A stretch of 64,000 nt of DNA from Halovenus sp037080055 (GCF_037080055.1 NZ_JBAOJI010000003.1:248001-312000), one strand, 5' to 3'; positions 16,571-24,538 are shown, counted from the first letter of the stretch. Notes: generated by a model not told the origin, from the letters alone. Program-made: numbers and translations.

Positions 16571-17065
16571 TTACACCGGCTTGAAGACGTGGATCGGCCA
16601 GTCCTCTTCGTAGGAGAGTTGGAACTCCGGGTCGATGCCAATCGCCTCGGGATCGCAGACCTGCAACTCCACGCGATCACCAATAGACACCTCTTCGAGC
16701 GGCGCCTCAACGCGGCCGGACAGCCGTGCCGACGAATCGAGTTCGATGACAGCGACGGTAATCGGTGCCAGATCGGCGAACGCTGACGGGGGCCGATTGA
16801 CCGAGGTGTACGAGATCACTTCGCCGGTTCGGGGCTGTTCCTCGAGGGTGACTGCTCGGCTGCCGCAGTTGTAACAGGCCGGCCGGGGCGGGAGCATGTG
16901 TTCGTCACACTCCGTACACTGGGCGGCTACCAACTGGCCGTCCGCCAGGTCGGCGAAGAAGCCGGGCAGCGTGAACGGCGAGTCGGCGGTGATGTCGTCC
17001 GGTGCGAGCGGTCCCGTGGTGGTAGCGTCTGTGTCTTGCATTGGTGAATTACGTTTTTCGGTCAT
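16571..17065 (-). CDS. DUF35 Zn-ribbon/OB-fold protein, thiolase partner
   Basis: A 164-aa protein with an N-terminal rubredoxin-like zinc ribbon (CTECDEHMLPPRPACYNCGS, two CxxC pairs) and a C-terminal OB fold (residues about 80-150), the DUF35 arrangement. Such proteins bind acyl-CoA thiolases and, in methanogens, bridge thiolase to HMG-CoA synthase so that acetoacetyl-CoA is passed on. The start MTEKRNSP overlaps the thiolase stop by 4 nt (ATGA), which fixes it and points to translational coupling. The substrate of this pair is not known. Confidence 0.88.
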   Translation of the reverse strand: MTEKRNSPMQDTDATTTGPLAPDDITADSPFTLPGFFADLADGQLVAAQCTECDEHMLPPRPACYNCGSRAVTLEEQPRTGEVISYTSVNRPPSAFADLAPITVAVIELDSSARLSGRVEAPLEEVSIGDRVELQVCDPEAIGIDPEFQLSYEEDWPIHVFKPV

Positions 17066-18228
17066 TGTGCTGTCAGGACGGTTGCGACAGTGTGGGCGTC
17101 GGCAACGCCGCCTTCGTTAATAAGCAGGGCCGTGTCGGCGTCGGCCACCTGGCGGTCCTGGGCACGGTCTGTAAGCTGTTCGTAGGCTTCGACCGCCTGA
17201 AGTATCCCGGTCGCACCGATGGGGTGTCCGCGGGCTTTTAGCCCACCGCTCGTGTTGATCTCGACGTCGGTCCAGCCCGCCGATCGATCTTCCGGCGCTT
17301 CGACGGTTTCGATGCCGTGTCCCTTGGGCGCGAATTCCGCTGCCTCAGCCAGCAGCGCTTCACAGACGGTGAAGGCATCGTGGACTTCTGCGATGTCGAT
17401 GTCAGAAGCGGTGACGCCGGCGTCCTCGTAGGCGGTCGTGGCAGCGACATTCGCCCCCTCGACGTAGGTGAGATCCCGTTCGGCGACAGCAAGGTTGTTG
17501 GCCGCCGAGCCGACACCCGCTATCCGGACCGAATCCTCGCGGTCCAGCAGAGCATCCGCCACCTCGTCGTTCGCGACGACAACGGCCGCGGCGCCGTCGG
17601 TGACCGGCGCACAATCGTACAGCTTCAGCGGTGGGGCGACGTCGTCAGCGTCCATCACCGTCTCGAGGTCGACCGCCTGTTGGAACATCGCCCGTGGATT
17701 GTCAGCTGCGTTCCGATGGTTCTTGACGGCAATCCGGGCCAAGTCCTCCTCAGTTGCGTCGGTTTCGTGGAGGTACCGCCGCGCCAACAGCGCGTACGTG
17801 GCGGGCGCCGTAATTCCAGACCGTTGTTCGAGTGCTCGCTCGAAGGCGGCGCCCAAGGCGTTCGTCGCGCCCTCAGTGCCGCCGGCGGTCATCTTCTCGA
17901 CGCCGCAGGCCAGTACCGCGTCGTGGACGCCAGCCCGGACGTCCCTGACAGCGTTTTTGAGCGCGAGCGCGCCGGCAGCCGCACACGCCTCAACACGCTC
18001 TGCGGGAACGTTCCGCAGGCCAGCCCATTCGGCCATGAGCGTTCCCTGCATGATCTGATTCTCGTACCGTTCGGACTGGGCACCAACGTACAGCCCGTCG
18101 ACGACCTCCGCCGGGTCGGGCAACTCCGCGAACGCCTCCGCTACAGCTCGTGAGAACAGGTCGCGGCCGGGCAGGTCCGTCTTCCCCAGTGGGGAGGCAC
18201 CGACTGCGATAAGATTGGCTGTGGACAT
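17062..18228 (-). CDS. Thiolase family protein (acetyl-CoA acetyltransferase-like)
   Basis: A 388-aa thiolase of the archaeal/SCP2-like type, catalysing Claisen condensation or cleavage of acyl-CoA. The nucleophilic Cys is at residue 82 (VEACAAAG); EVHDAFTVCEA and GGLKARGHPIGATG give the active-site His residues. The usual second Cys motif CxG near the C-terminus is replaced by NEGGVAD, as in the SCP2/archaeal group. It forms an operon with the DUF35 gene. Role possibilities: acetoacetyl-CoA formation for the mevalonate pathway or beta-oxidation. Confidence 0.88.
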   Translation of the reverse strand: MSTANLIAVGASPLGKTDLPGRDLFSRAVAEAFAELPDPAEVVDGLYVGAQSERYENQIMQGTLMAEWAGLRNVPAERVEACAAAGALALKNAVRDVRAGVHDAVLACGVEKMTAGGTEGATNALGAAFERALEQRSGITAPATYALLARRYLHETDATEEDLARIAVKNHRNAADNPRAMFQQAVDLETVMDADDVAPPLKLYDCAPVTDGAAAVVVANDEVADALLDREDSVRIAGVGSAANNLAVAERDLTYVEGANVAATTAYEDAGVTASDIDIAEVHDAFTVCEALLAEAAEFAPKGHGIETVEAPEDRSAGWTDVEINTSGGLKARGHPIGATGILQAVEAYEQLTDRAQDRQVADADTALLINEGGVADAHTVATVLTAQ

Positions 18229-18233
18229 CCTCT

Positions 18234-18260
18234 ATCAGTTGTCAACTACTGATGTTAAGC
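18234..18260 (-). promoter_or_regulatory. Thiolase promoter with overlapping inverted repeat
   Basis: Minus-strand TATA-like GCTTAAC (18254-18260) lies about 28 bp before the thiolase ATG (18228), a leaderless arrangement. Between TATA and start is ATCAGT (18234-18239) / ACTGAT (18248-18253), with a nested AGTTG-T-CAACT (18237-18247). The position over the transcription start suits a repressor site; the regulator is unknown. Confidence 0.4.
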
Positions 18261-18276
18261 GTTTGGTGAGAAGCAG

Positions 18277-18558
18277 TCAGATGGCGACTCTGGTCGGCGC
18301 AACCACTGATTCAGACGATGCAGTAAGTAAATGTATATGTGACTGGTCTCCATCGTTAAGTTCGAATTGCCGGGATGAGTCGGTCGTAATCTTTTCATCA
18401 ACAAAAGATTCACCAGGCAAATCATCAACATCTTCTCCGAGGCTGGCTGTGTGTTCACCAGTATTTATTGTATCACCAATTTTTCAGCTTCGTGGTTATT
18501 CCAGGCTTCTCCGTCATAATCGCCTATAAAACCCGCCAATGCGCTATCACCCAGCGCA
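18277..18558 (-). pseudogene. Frameshifted gene remnant
   Basis: Minus-strand translation gives an uninterrupted acidic stretch of about 65 residues from KIGDTINTGEHTASLG to ESVVAPTRVAI, ending at the TGA at 18277. Immediately upstream the protein-like sequence continues in another frame (ALAGFIGDYDGEAWNNHEAEK). The two join if one A is restored in a run of five (T run at 18480-18484 on the plus strand). No start codon serves the downstream part. I do not recognise the protein. This could be a decayed gene or chance; the acidic composition typical of haloarchaea favours the former. Confidence 0.35.
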
Positions 18559-18572
18559 GAGCATAGTAGTCT

Positions 18573-18680
18573 TTAGAGATGGTTATTCACTTTTGAAATC
18601 GAAAGTTGCTCAAGAGCAGCATCGATCGCTGTCGTCAACTCGTTGAGGTTGTGGAGGCTGCGCCTTCGATGGCTGGCGGC
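18573..18680 (-). pseudogene. Possible transposase C-terminal remnant
   Basis: A minus-strand frame ends RSLHNLNELTTAIDAALEQ and then LSISKVNNHL before a stop at 18573. This resembles the C-terminal end of haloarchaeal IS transposases (the 'LNELTTAIDAAL-QLS' helix, possibly IS630-like), recognised from memory only. No N-terminal part, terminal inverted repeats or target duplication were found, so the element is fragmentary. Confidence 0.3.
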
Positions 18681-18818
18681 GTCGTTATCCTAGGGACTGC
18701 GGGGCTCTGTGCAATGAGATGAAGTGGTGAGGTGGCTCGGCGTGTTGCCATCTTTGATACCTTGAATTGTCTAACCGTGTTTGCACTTCTCGTCCATACC
18801 CTGAGTGCTAACTACATG

Positions 18819-18880
18819 CTCTGTATCTTGCACGGCACTTTTGATGAATTCCTGACAACCAGTACATCTCATTGGTCGCT
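18819..18880 (+). repeat. Imperfect dispersed repeat, copy A
   Basis: Begins CTCTGTATCTTGCACGG (identical at 22334-22350) and continues with roughly three of four bases matching the copy at 22351-22395, through the shared blocks ATGAATTC and AGTACA, to a final GGTC. Both copies point the same way and lie in gene-poor spacers. Confidence 0.6.
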
Positions 18881-18991
18881 GTTTCACTTGTACTAATCAA
18901 TGGGGTGGTGACAGAATCTGGACAGGATCTGTCCCATGCCACTGTAGTAGACAGGAAACTCGATTTCTCTACCAGAGAGTCTCACTGTGGA

Positions 18992-18997
18992 TTTATA
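18992..18997 (+). promoter_or_regulatory. TATA box of the 90-aa membrane protein
   Basis: TTTATA is centred 27-28 bp before the ATG at 19022, so the mRNA is predicted to be leaderless. This decides the start in favour of 19022 over the longer open frame beginning at 18872. Confidence 0.55.
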
Positions 18998-19021
18998 CCG
19001 GTGGGCATAAACATCGTCTCT

Positions 19022-19294
19022 ATGCCCTCCAGAAAGACAATTGGCGCAGCACCACTCATAACGGGAATCATTCTTGCGGTCCAATCGGCACAGGCGACCG
19101 TCCAAAGCGGACTCTCGCTTTGGTCAGCTTCCGGCGTTGTCGGCGGTTGTGCTGCTATTTTCGTTGGTCTCGGTACATTACTTGAATGGGGGAGATTTGA
19201 TCAGAAACCTTCTGATAGCAGTCCGGCCACATTTGCAGTTCTTGGGGTTGCTATCGTCGCAATCATCGCTGGAGCAATCGTTGCTGTGCTGTAG
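19022..19294 (+). CDS. Small membrane protein, unknown function
   Basis: A 90-aa protein with three hydrophobic segments (residues about 7-23, 30-50 and 68-90), separated by a polar loop (LEWGRFDQKPSDSSPA). It begins MPSRKTIGAAPL and ends in a hydrophobic run without a cytoplasmic tail. No family recognised. It lies in the accessory spacer region, upstream of a smaller hydrophobic frame. Confidence 0.5.
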   Translation: MPSRKTIGAAPLITGIILAVQSAQATVQSGLSLWSASGVVGGCAAIFVGLGTLLEWGRFDQKPSDSSPATFAVLGVAIVAIIAGAIVAVL

Positions 19295-19373
19295 ATTCAG
19301 TCGTTACGAAGCCAGCAATGCAGTCTCAGCGGAAGAAGCAGTGATGTGGTGAATACCATTGTCCTCCAGAGAG

Positions 19374-19469
19374 ATGGGAGCAGATCACCAGGCTGTGATG
19401 GCCGGTCTTATTGCGATCAGTGCGGTCATCGTCGCAACACTCGGTTCAGTCAGTACGTCTGCAAATTGA
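19374..19469 (+). CDS. Possible 31-aa membrane peptide
   Basis: Short frame MGADHQAVMAGLIAISAV continuing to VATLGSVSTSAN: one predicted membrane helix (residues about 8-25). It is 79 nt downstream of the 90-aa membrane protein and on the same strand, and its hydrophobic style (ALL/IAI-VIVA) resembles the last helix of that protein. It may be a separate peptide or a chance frame. Confidence 0.25.
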   Translation: MGADHQAVMAGLIAISAVIVATLGSVSTSAN

Positions 19470-19556
19470 ACAATCTAGTATATGATATCTCACGTGTGTT
19501 ATTGCAGACTGTGCAGGATGTAACGCGCATAATCAGTACGGGGACCGATTCGATTC

Positions 19557-20459
19557 TCAAGAAAAGTGAACGAAATACCAGTTGTCGTCATACTGAGCAA
19601 GTGCGTTAGGTCTATTGTTCTCGTCCGTGAGTTGACTACGGAGATCACTGAATGCGTCCGAATATGGTCGACACTCCGTGTATGTCCTTTCGATTGCTTG
19701 TGTGATGATGTCTCGCTGTTGGCTCGTGAGAGAATCGAGGGTAGTACCGCGTTCCCTGCGGATATATCTGGAAAATTCCTCTGGTGATTCAGCTACAAGT
19801 TCCGTAGAGATTGTTGTGCTCGTAATCTCGACCGCTCGTTGCTCATCGAAGTCCAATCGTAACAATACATCGTTCCAGCGGAGATAGAGGTTGTCCGTCT
19901 CAGGGACAAATATCGATCGGTCCCGCTGCTCCTCATTTTCGTACGCGAACACCGCCGAGAACGAATAATGCGGTGCGTGAAGGAGATGTGGATCCCCGAC
20001 AGCACTGAGGAGCGATTCACGGTCGTGAGCCGGGAGATCAGTAAATGAGTGGATCCGGGTGGTGTTCGGAAGCGTTGATTCATCGACACCGATGTCGGCC
20101 GAGTAGTCGTACCCCGCCGTCTCCGTCGCGTCGAAATCAGTCGTTTTGACGTGATAGAAGTCCGCAGATTCTGTGACGACGTATCTTTTCGTCGGGTGCA
20201 GCGAGTAATAGCTCCGAGACGTAGACTCACCAGTCTCTGACTCGAGTGCGTGAGTCACGAGAGCCTGTGAGGCGTAAGGTAGCGATTCGAGATAGGTACT
20301 GAACTCATTTTGACCGTGAGCCGCCGTTACCTGTTGTAAGGAAAAGTGGGTGCTGTCGGGGCACGAGTCCGATTGCCCATCACGGCCCAGCATTCGGAGA
20401 CACCCAGCAGTCGGGAGGCTCGTGACCCCAATAACTGCCAGAACCGTTCGGCGTTTCAT
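19557..20459 (-). CDS. Secreted lipoprotein of unknown function
   Basis: A 300-aa protein beginning MKRRTVLAVIGVTSLPTAGC: a signal peptide with lipobox TAGC, so Cys20 is the probable lipidated residue, placing the mature domain outside the cell. The mature part is soluble, acidic and without recognised domain; it has repeated aromatic stretches and a few Cys residues. A minus-strand TATA-like ACTTATCA (20481-20488) is 26 bp before the ATG, predicting a leaderless mRNA. The neighbours are unrelated. Confidence 0.75.
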   Translation of the reverse strand: MKRRTVLAVIGVTSLPTAGCLRMLGRDGQSDSCPDSTHFSLQQVTAAHGQNEFSTYLESLPYASQALVTHALESETGESTSRSYYSLHPTKRYVVTESADFYHVKTTDFDATETAGYDYSADIGVDESTLPNTTRIHSFTDLPAHDRESLLSAVGDPHLLHAPHYSFSAVFAYENEEQRDRSIFVPETDNLYLRWNDVLLRLDFDEQRAVEITSTTISTELVAESPEEFSRYIRRERGTTLDSLTSQQRDIITQAIERTYTECRPYSDAFSDLRSQLTDENNRPNALAQYDDNWYFVHFS

Positions 20460-20480
20460 ACGAGTGTGTACCGGATACTC

Positions 20481-20488
20481 TGATAAGT
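20481..20488 (-). promoter_or_regulatory. TATA box of the lipoprotein gene
   Basis: Minus-strand ACTTATCA, centred about 26 bp upstream of the ATG at 20459, the spacing seen at other leaderless genes of this window. Confidence 0.4.
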
Positions 20489-20654
20489 CCCTATTGTACG
20501 GTCAAATACCCGCTTGACACCTGCCAACGACACTGGCCCCAGCTGCCACTGACTCCGTTCTACACTCCTTGAAACGAATGCGTTTTGCTGATCCCACGCT
20601 CGCTAGCCAATAGTTTCTCAAATGACCTGTCTGATGGCCGTTGCAACGGCATGT

Positions 20655-22178
20655 TCAGTTTGCGAACGGAAGTGAGTCTTTCGTGGACTGGACGGCGATC
20701 CGACTGAGCATATGAACTGGCCCACGTTTGGGGAGGCTCTTGGCCACGTCAAGTGTGCCAGGCGAGTCGCTGCCCGTCCGTGAGAACGTCCACTCCGATT
20801 CTGTCTCGAACCGCTCAAGCGCACCTCTGACACGTTCTTGGACAGCACTCGGCTCGACGGTCTGGTATTCACCGTGGTCCAGCAAGATGGCGCCGTCAAC
20901 GATGACCGTCTCCACATCTGCCGGTGCGGCGTGGCCAACGAGGTGCCCGGACACGTTCGTCGAGGGAGTGAATTTCGGGGCATCCCACCTGAGGACAATC
21001 AGGTCTGCTCGCTTACCGGGTTCCAGACTGCCGATTTCGTCGCCGACGCCGAGGGCTCGCGCACTCTCAATTGTCAACATCCGCAGCAGTTCCACGGAGT
21101 CGAACTGGTTGGCACCTTTCTTCAGGTTGGCCGCGAGCCGCGCTTGCCTCGCCTCGCCGAACATACTGTAGGAGTCGTGCCAGTAGTGGTCGTCAATGCC
21201 CAATCCGACATCTACACCTGCCGCGCGCAGCTCCGGGACCGGCGTCCACTGCATATCCGGGTCAACATTCCAGTGACAGAAGATGGACGGACAGTGAGCG
21301 ACTGACACGCCCGCCTCGGCGGTTCGTTCGATGTCTTCCTCGTCCGCGACGCGGTAGTGTGCGCCCACGAGGCGGTCGTTCAATAGCCCCACTTCGTCGA
21401 GCAGGTTCAGTGAATCCTCGCCACCGCTTGAGCGCGCTACTGTATTGCTCTGCTCTAATTCCAGAAGGTGCGTATGGACCATGATGTCTGGATACTCTGC
21501 CGCAAGATCCGCACACTGCTCCCACAGATCTCCGGTGACCGACCAATCGTCGTGCGGACAGAGCGTCGCCCGGATACGGTCATCGTAGCTTCCGTGGTAC
21601 TGCTCGGTAAACGACCGGAATCGGTCGATCTGTTCCTCAACGGGGTGGTCCCAAAAGAGGTCCGAAATACTTGGGCCAAAGAATCCCCGGAGTCCGGTCT
21701 CGGCGTACGCGTCGATACCCGCTCGTGGCCGAGCGTCCATCGAATTTACTGTCGTCACGCCGCCGCGAAGGAAGTTGAGTGCGGCTAACTCCATGCCTGA
21801 CTCTATGAGATAGTCGAGATCGCCAGTCCAGAAGTCGTCGTACAGCGCGGTCATCCGGGTCATCATCTCCGTGAGTTCCATGTCGCTGAACGCCCCGAAC
21901 AACGCCGTCATCTCCAGATGCGTGTGCGCGTTCACCAGCCCCGGCATCACGAGTTTCCCGTCACCGTTGATAACACAGTCAGCGTCACAGGTCGGATCTT
22001 CGTCGCGCGTGCACCGCACCTCGGTAATCACGTTGTCATGGACTACCACCGTCCCGTTCTCGAAAATTCTGTTGTCCCCGTCAACCGTCACTACCACTGC
22101 GTCGTGGATTACGACGTCCGCTTCGTCTGCCGATCTGTCGGCACCGACAGAAGAGCTTTGATCGGTTGGCGCTGTCAT
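20655..22178 (-). CDS. Amidohydrolase (TRZ/ATZ, S-adenosylhomocysteine/guanine deaminase-like)
   Basis: Cytoplasmic metal-dependent hydrolase of 507 aa. A composite beta-sandwich flanks a TIM barrel. The metal-binding HTH is at residues 85-87 (NAHTHLEM); further ligands are expected in MVHTHLLELE and VGAHYR, and in GLGIDDHYWHDS. The last differs from the usual GTDG of SAH/MTA deaminases. The C-terminal SLEPGKRADLIVL-D sheet is typical. Relatives deaminate or dechlorinate nitrogen heterocycles; the substrate cannot be read from sequence. It is a single gene in the accessory region. Confidence 0.82.
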   Translation of the reverse strand: MTAPTDQSSSVGADRSADEADVVIHDAVVVTVDGDNRIFENGTVVVHDNVITEVRCTRDEDPTCDADCVINGDGKLVMPGLVNAHTHLEMTALFGAFSDMELTEMMTRMTALYDDFWTGDLDYLIESGMELAALNFLRGGVTTVNSMDARPRAGIDAYAETGLRGFFGPSISDLFWDHPVEEQIDRFRSFTEQYHGSYDDRIRATLCPHDDWSVTGDLWEQCADLAAEYPDIMVHTHLLELEQSNTVARSSGGEDSLNLLDEVGLLNDRLVGAHYRVADEEDIERTAEAGVSVAHCPSIFCHWNVDPDMQWTPVPELRAAGVDVGLGIDDHYWHDSYSMFGEARQARLAANLKKGANQFDSVELLRMLTIESARALGVGDEIGSLEPGKRADLIVLRWDAPKFTPSTNVSGHLVGHAAPADVETVIVDGAILLDHGEYQTVEPSAVQERVRGALERFETESEWTFSRTGSDSPGTLDVAKSLPKRGPVHMLSRIAVQSTKDSLPFAN

Positions 22179-22202
22179 ATCTTGATTTACGCTTGTCGAG
22201 CG

Positions 22203-22209
22203 GTATATG
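22203..22209 (-). promoter_or_regulatory. TATA box of the amidohydrolase gene
   Basis: Minus-strand CATATAC centred about 28 bp before the ATG at 22178, predicting a leaderless mRNA. Confidence 0.4.
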
Positions 22210-22266
22210 TGATGGAAGAGTATTTCAGGACCTGAAACAGGGTGGTATGTCTGTCTAGCATCTCGA

Positions 22267-22296
22267 CATTGGTCCGGGTTCTTGACCGGACCAATG
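22267..22296. repeat. Perfect 11-bp inverted repeat (hairpin)
   Basis: CATTGGTCCGG (22267-22277), loop of 8, CCGGACCAATG (22286-22296). It lies between the SDR gene stop (22468) and the amidohydrolase start (22178), both on the minus strand. No T-run follows on either strand, so it may be an operator or a processing hairpin rather than a terminator. Confidence 0.55.
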
Positions 22297-22333
22297 GTAT
22301 CACGGATTATCTGAGAGTGCTGCTGAATCTACT

Positions 22334-22395
22334 CTCTGTATCTTGCACGGGACTTCTAATGAATTCTTAATAGGAAGTACAACTCCATCGGTCAC
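22334..22395 (+). repeat. Imperfect dispersed repeat, copy B
   Basis: Second copy of the sequence at 18819-18880, same orientation. The first 17 bases are identical. The adjoining sequence to about 22420 has a short match near 16447. No coding frame supported. Confidence 0.6.
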
Positions 22396-22467
22396 AACAC
22401 GGCCTATACCGAGCGATTCGGGAGGCCAAAAGATGGGTGTCTGAACTCGTCTCTAAGTTCGTTCAGC

Positions 22468-23226
22468 TTAGCAACTGGAGAAGCCACCGTCGACGACGAG
22501 TGCTTCACCGGTGATCCAGTCCGCCTCGTCGGAGGCGAGAAAGAGCATCGCGTTGGCGATATCTTCGGGTTTGCCCAGCCGTTTGAGGGGGTACTCCTCG
22601 GACATCTCGTTTTTCGTGTACTCCCACTCCTCTTCGCTGAGACTGCGCCGCGGCATCGAGGTGTCGGTGATGCCGGGACAGACCGCATTGACCCGGACGC
22701 CGTGGGGGCCGACTTCTGCCGCCACCGCTCGCGTGAAGTTGACGACCGCCCCCTTCGTGAGTGAGTACGCCGAGAGCATCGGTGCGCCGATGACGCCCGC
22801 GAGCGAGGCTGTATTGACGATTGCGCCGCTGCCCTGCTTCTTGAAGTGGCTCATTGCGGCGACGGTCCCGTTCCAGACGCCTTTGATATTCACGTCGATC
22901 AACTGATCGCGCTGCTCGTCACCGATGTCCTCGACGTGGATTCGCTCGTGGCTGATGCCCGCGTTGTTGAGTAGGATATCCAGGCCGTACTCCTCGACGG
23001 TCGCGCCGATGGACGATTTGAATGCTTCCCGGTCGCGCACGTCGAGTTCGTGAGCGACGCCCTCGCCGCCCAGTTCTTCGACCTGTTCGATGGTCTCCTC
23101 TGCACCCTCCAGATCGACATCTGCGGTGACAATCGTCGCGCCCTCCTTCGCGAATCGTTTCGCTGCTGCGCGGCCTAACCCGGAGCCGCCGCCTGTGATA
23201 AACGCTGTCTTGTTTTCGAGTCGCAT
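22468..23226 (-). CDS. Short-chain dehydrogenase/reductase
   Basis: NAD(P)-dependent oxidoreductase of 252 aa, classical SDR. TGGGSGLG (residues 11-18) binds the cofactor; Asp at residue 36 or 38 suggests NAD(H) preference. NNAG is at 87-90, catalytic Ser141 in NTASLAG, and Tyr154-x3-Lys158 in YSLTK. The C-terminus is WITGEALVVDGGF. The start MRLENK at 23226 is fixed by a TATA box 25-32 bp upstream. Substrate unknown; acetoacetyl-CoA reductase or 3-oxoacyl reductase roles are possible. Confidence 0.88.
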   Translation of the reverse strand: MRLENKTAFITGGGSGLGRAAAKRFAKEGATIVTADVDLEGAEETIEQVEELGGEGVAHELDVRDREAFKSSIGATVEEYGLDILLNNAGISHERIHVEDIGDEQRDQLIDVNIKGVWNGTVAAMSHFKKQGSGAIVNTASLAGVIGAPMLSAYSLTKGAVVNFTRAVAAEVGPHGVRVNAVCPGITDTSMPRRSLSEEEWEYTKNEMSEEYPLKRLGKPEDIANAMLFLASDEADWITGEALVVDGGFSSC

Positions 23227-23250
23227 GCCATACCCGCCGGCCGGCACTGA

Positions 23251-23258
23251 TATAAAAT
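23251..23258 (-). promoter_or_regulatory. TATA box of the SDR gene
   Basis: TATAAAAT on the plus strand (ATTTTATA on the minus), centred about 28 bp before the SDR ATG at 23226, predicting a leaderless mRNA. Confidence 0.55.
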
Positions 23259-23326
23259 ACTGGGTCATCCGTAGGAGGACCGCCGGATGAACGGATCTTT
23301 CCGCTCGCCGCTCCCAGTCCCCGGTA

Positions 23327-24538
23327 ATGACCGAGCAGCCGGTATCGTGGCGCTCGTACGCGCTGGTCCTCACGGGGACGCTGGTCTACACGTCGCTGAT
23401 GTTCAGTTGGTTTTCCCTGCCTGCGTATCTCTCGACGATCAACGGAGACGTGGGGCTGTCGGGTACCGAAGCCGGGATGCTCGCCGGCGCGGTGCCGCTG
23501 ACGTACGTTCCGCTGGCGCTGTTTTCGGGGCTCGCCGTCGACCGGATCGGTCCCGGCCGCAGTCTCGCCGTCGCGCTGGGCTGTATCGGGACGGCACAGA
23601 TCGCCCGCAGTGCAGCCCCGGGGTTTGTCGGCCTGCTCGTGACGACAATCGCACTCGGCGTCGGGGCGACGCTGGTCACCTTCGGCCTCCCGAAACTCGT
23701 CTCGGTGCTTTTCCCGCCCGACGCGACTGGGTTTCCGTCCTCGATCTATCTGGTCGGGGCGTCGACCGGCACCGCCGCAGCCTTCAGCCTCGGCCGGCCG
23801 TTGATCGGGCCCGCGCTGGGTGGCTGGCGACCGCTTTTCTTCTGGACCGGCATCGTCGTCCTCGGCTACGCCGTCGTCTGGCTGGTCATCGTCTGGTCGT
23901 CGAGACTCGGCAGTGGGGCCGCGAACAGAGCTGACACGGCCGAGCAGCCACCGATGCTCGGGGATCTGAAGACCGTGCTGCGCCACCGAGAGCTCCGGCT
24001 GGTCGTCGTCCTCGGGATCACCTACCTGCTCATCATTCACGGCTTGCAGGGCTGGCTCCCGACGATTCTGGAAGCCCGCGGGCTCTCCGCCAGCCGTGCG
24101 GGGCAGACGACAACGATGCTCGTCGGGGCGAACGTCGTCGGAATTTTGACCGTCCCTAGCCTCGCGGATCGACTCGACGCCCGCCGAGCCGCCATCGTCG
24201 GAGCAAGCGCCATCGCTGGTCTCGGTGTCGTAGGGATCATCGGTGGCGGGCTCACGCCGCTGGTCGTCGCCGGTATCGTCGGGGCAGGACTCGGCGTCGG
24301 GGGGCTGTCGCCGATGGTCCGAGCGGTTCCGCCGGCGCTGGAGGGGATCGGCGCTCGGTTGACCGGGACGGCAGTCGGACTCGTCTTCGCAATTGGCGAA
24401 CTCGGCGGCTTCGCCGGCCCGTTCTTGATCGGGCTGTTCAGAGATGCCACCGGGTCGTTCGTCCCGGGGCTTTCGCTCCTCGCAATTAGCGGTATCGCTG
24501 CCGTCCTCGCTGGCGCTCGGCTCGAAACCGTAGGATGA
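23327..24538 (+). CDS. Major facilitator superfamily transporter (CynX/NimT-like)
   Basis: A 403-aa membrane protein with about 12 hydrophobic segments, 6 before and 6 after a polar loop near residue 200. The family A motif appears as GLAVDRIGPGRSLAVALG after TM2. Proton-coupled export or uptake of a small molecule is expected; the substrate is unknown. The coding start is MTEQPVSWRS. It is followed by a CAP-domain gene whose possible start overlaps its stop (ATGA). Confidence 0.82.
   Translation: MTEQPVSWRSYALVLTGTLVYTSLMFSWFSLPAYLSTINGDVGLSGTEAGMLAGAVPLTYVPLALFSGLAVDRIGPGRSLAVALGCIGTAQIARSAAPGFVGLLVTTIALGVGATLVTFGLPKLVSVLFPPDATGFPSSIYLVGASTGTAAAFSLGRPLIGPALGGWRPLFFWTGIVVLGYAVVWLVIVWSSRLGSGAANRADTAEQPPMLGDLKTVLRHRELRLVVVLGITYLLIIHGLQGWLPTILEARGLSASRAGQTTTMLVGANVVGILTVPSLADRLDARRAAIVGASAIAGLGVVGIIGGGLTPLVVAGIVGAGLGVGGLSPMVRAVPPALEGIGARLTGTAVGLVFAIGELGGFAGPFLIGLFRDATGSFVPGLSLLAISGIAAVLAGARLETVG

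Larger units (their letters stand above)
18229..19021. other. Low-coding accessory spacer
   Basis: A 793-bp stretch between the divergently oriented thiolase and the 90-aa membrane protein. It holds the thiolase promoter, a decayed gene, a possible transposase tail and, at 18802-18880, one copy of the imperfect ~60-bp repeat described separately. GC content is visibly lower than in the flanks. No intact gene is supported. Confidence 0.6.

Noticed and set aside
18255..18458. Minus-strand 67-codon frame with ATG
   Set aside because: Composition is unusual for a haloarchaeon (Leu/Met-rich, basic), and the neighbouring frame of the same DNA gives a more typical acidic sequence.
19346..19609. Plus-strand frame of 87 codons overlapping the lipoprotein end
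   Set aside because: Basic, Cys/Arg-rich composition unlike haloarchaeal proteins, and it overlaps the lipoprotein C-terminus.
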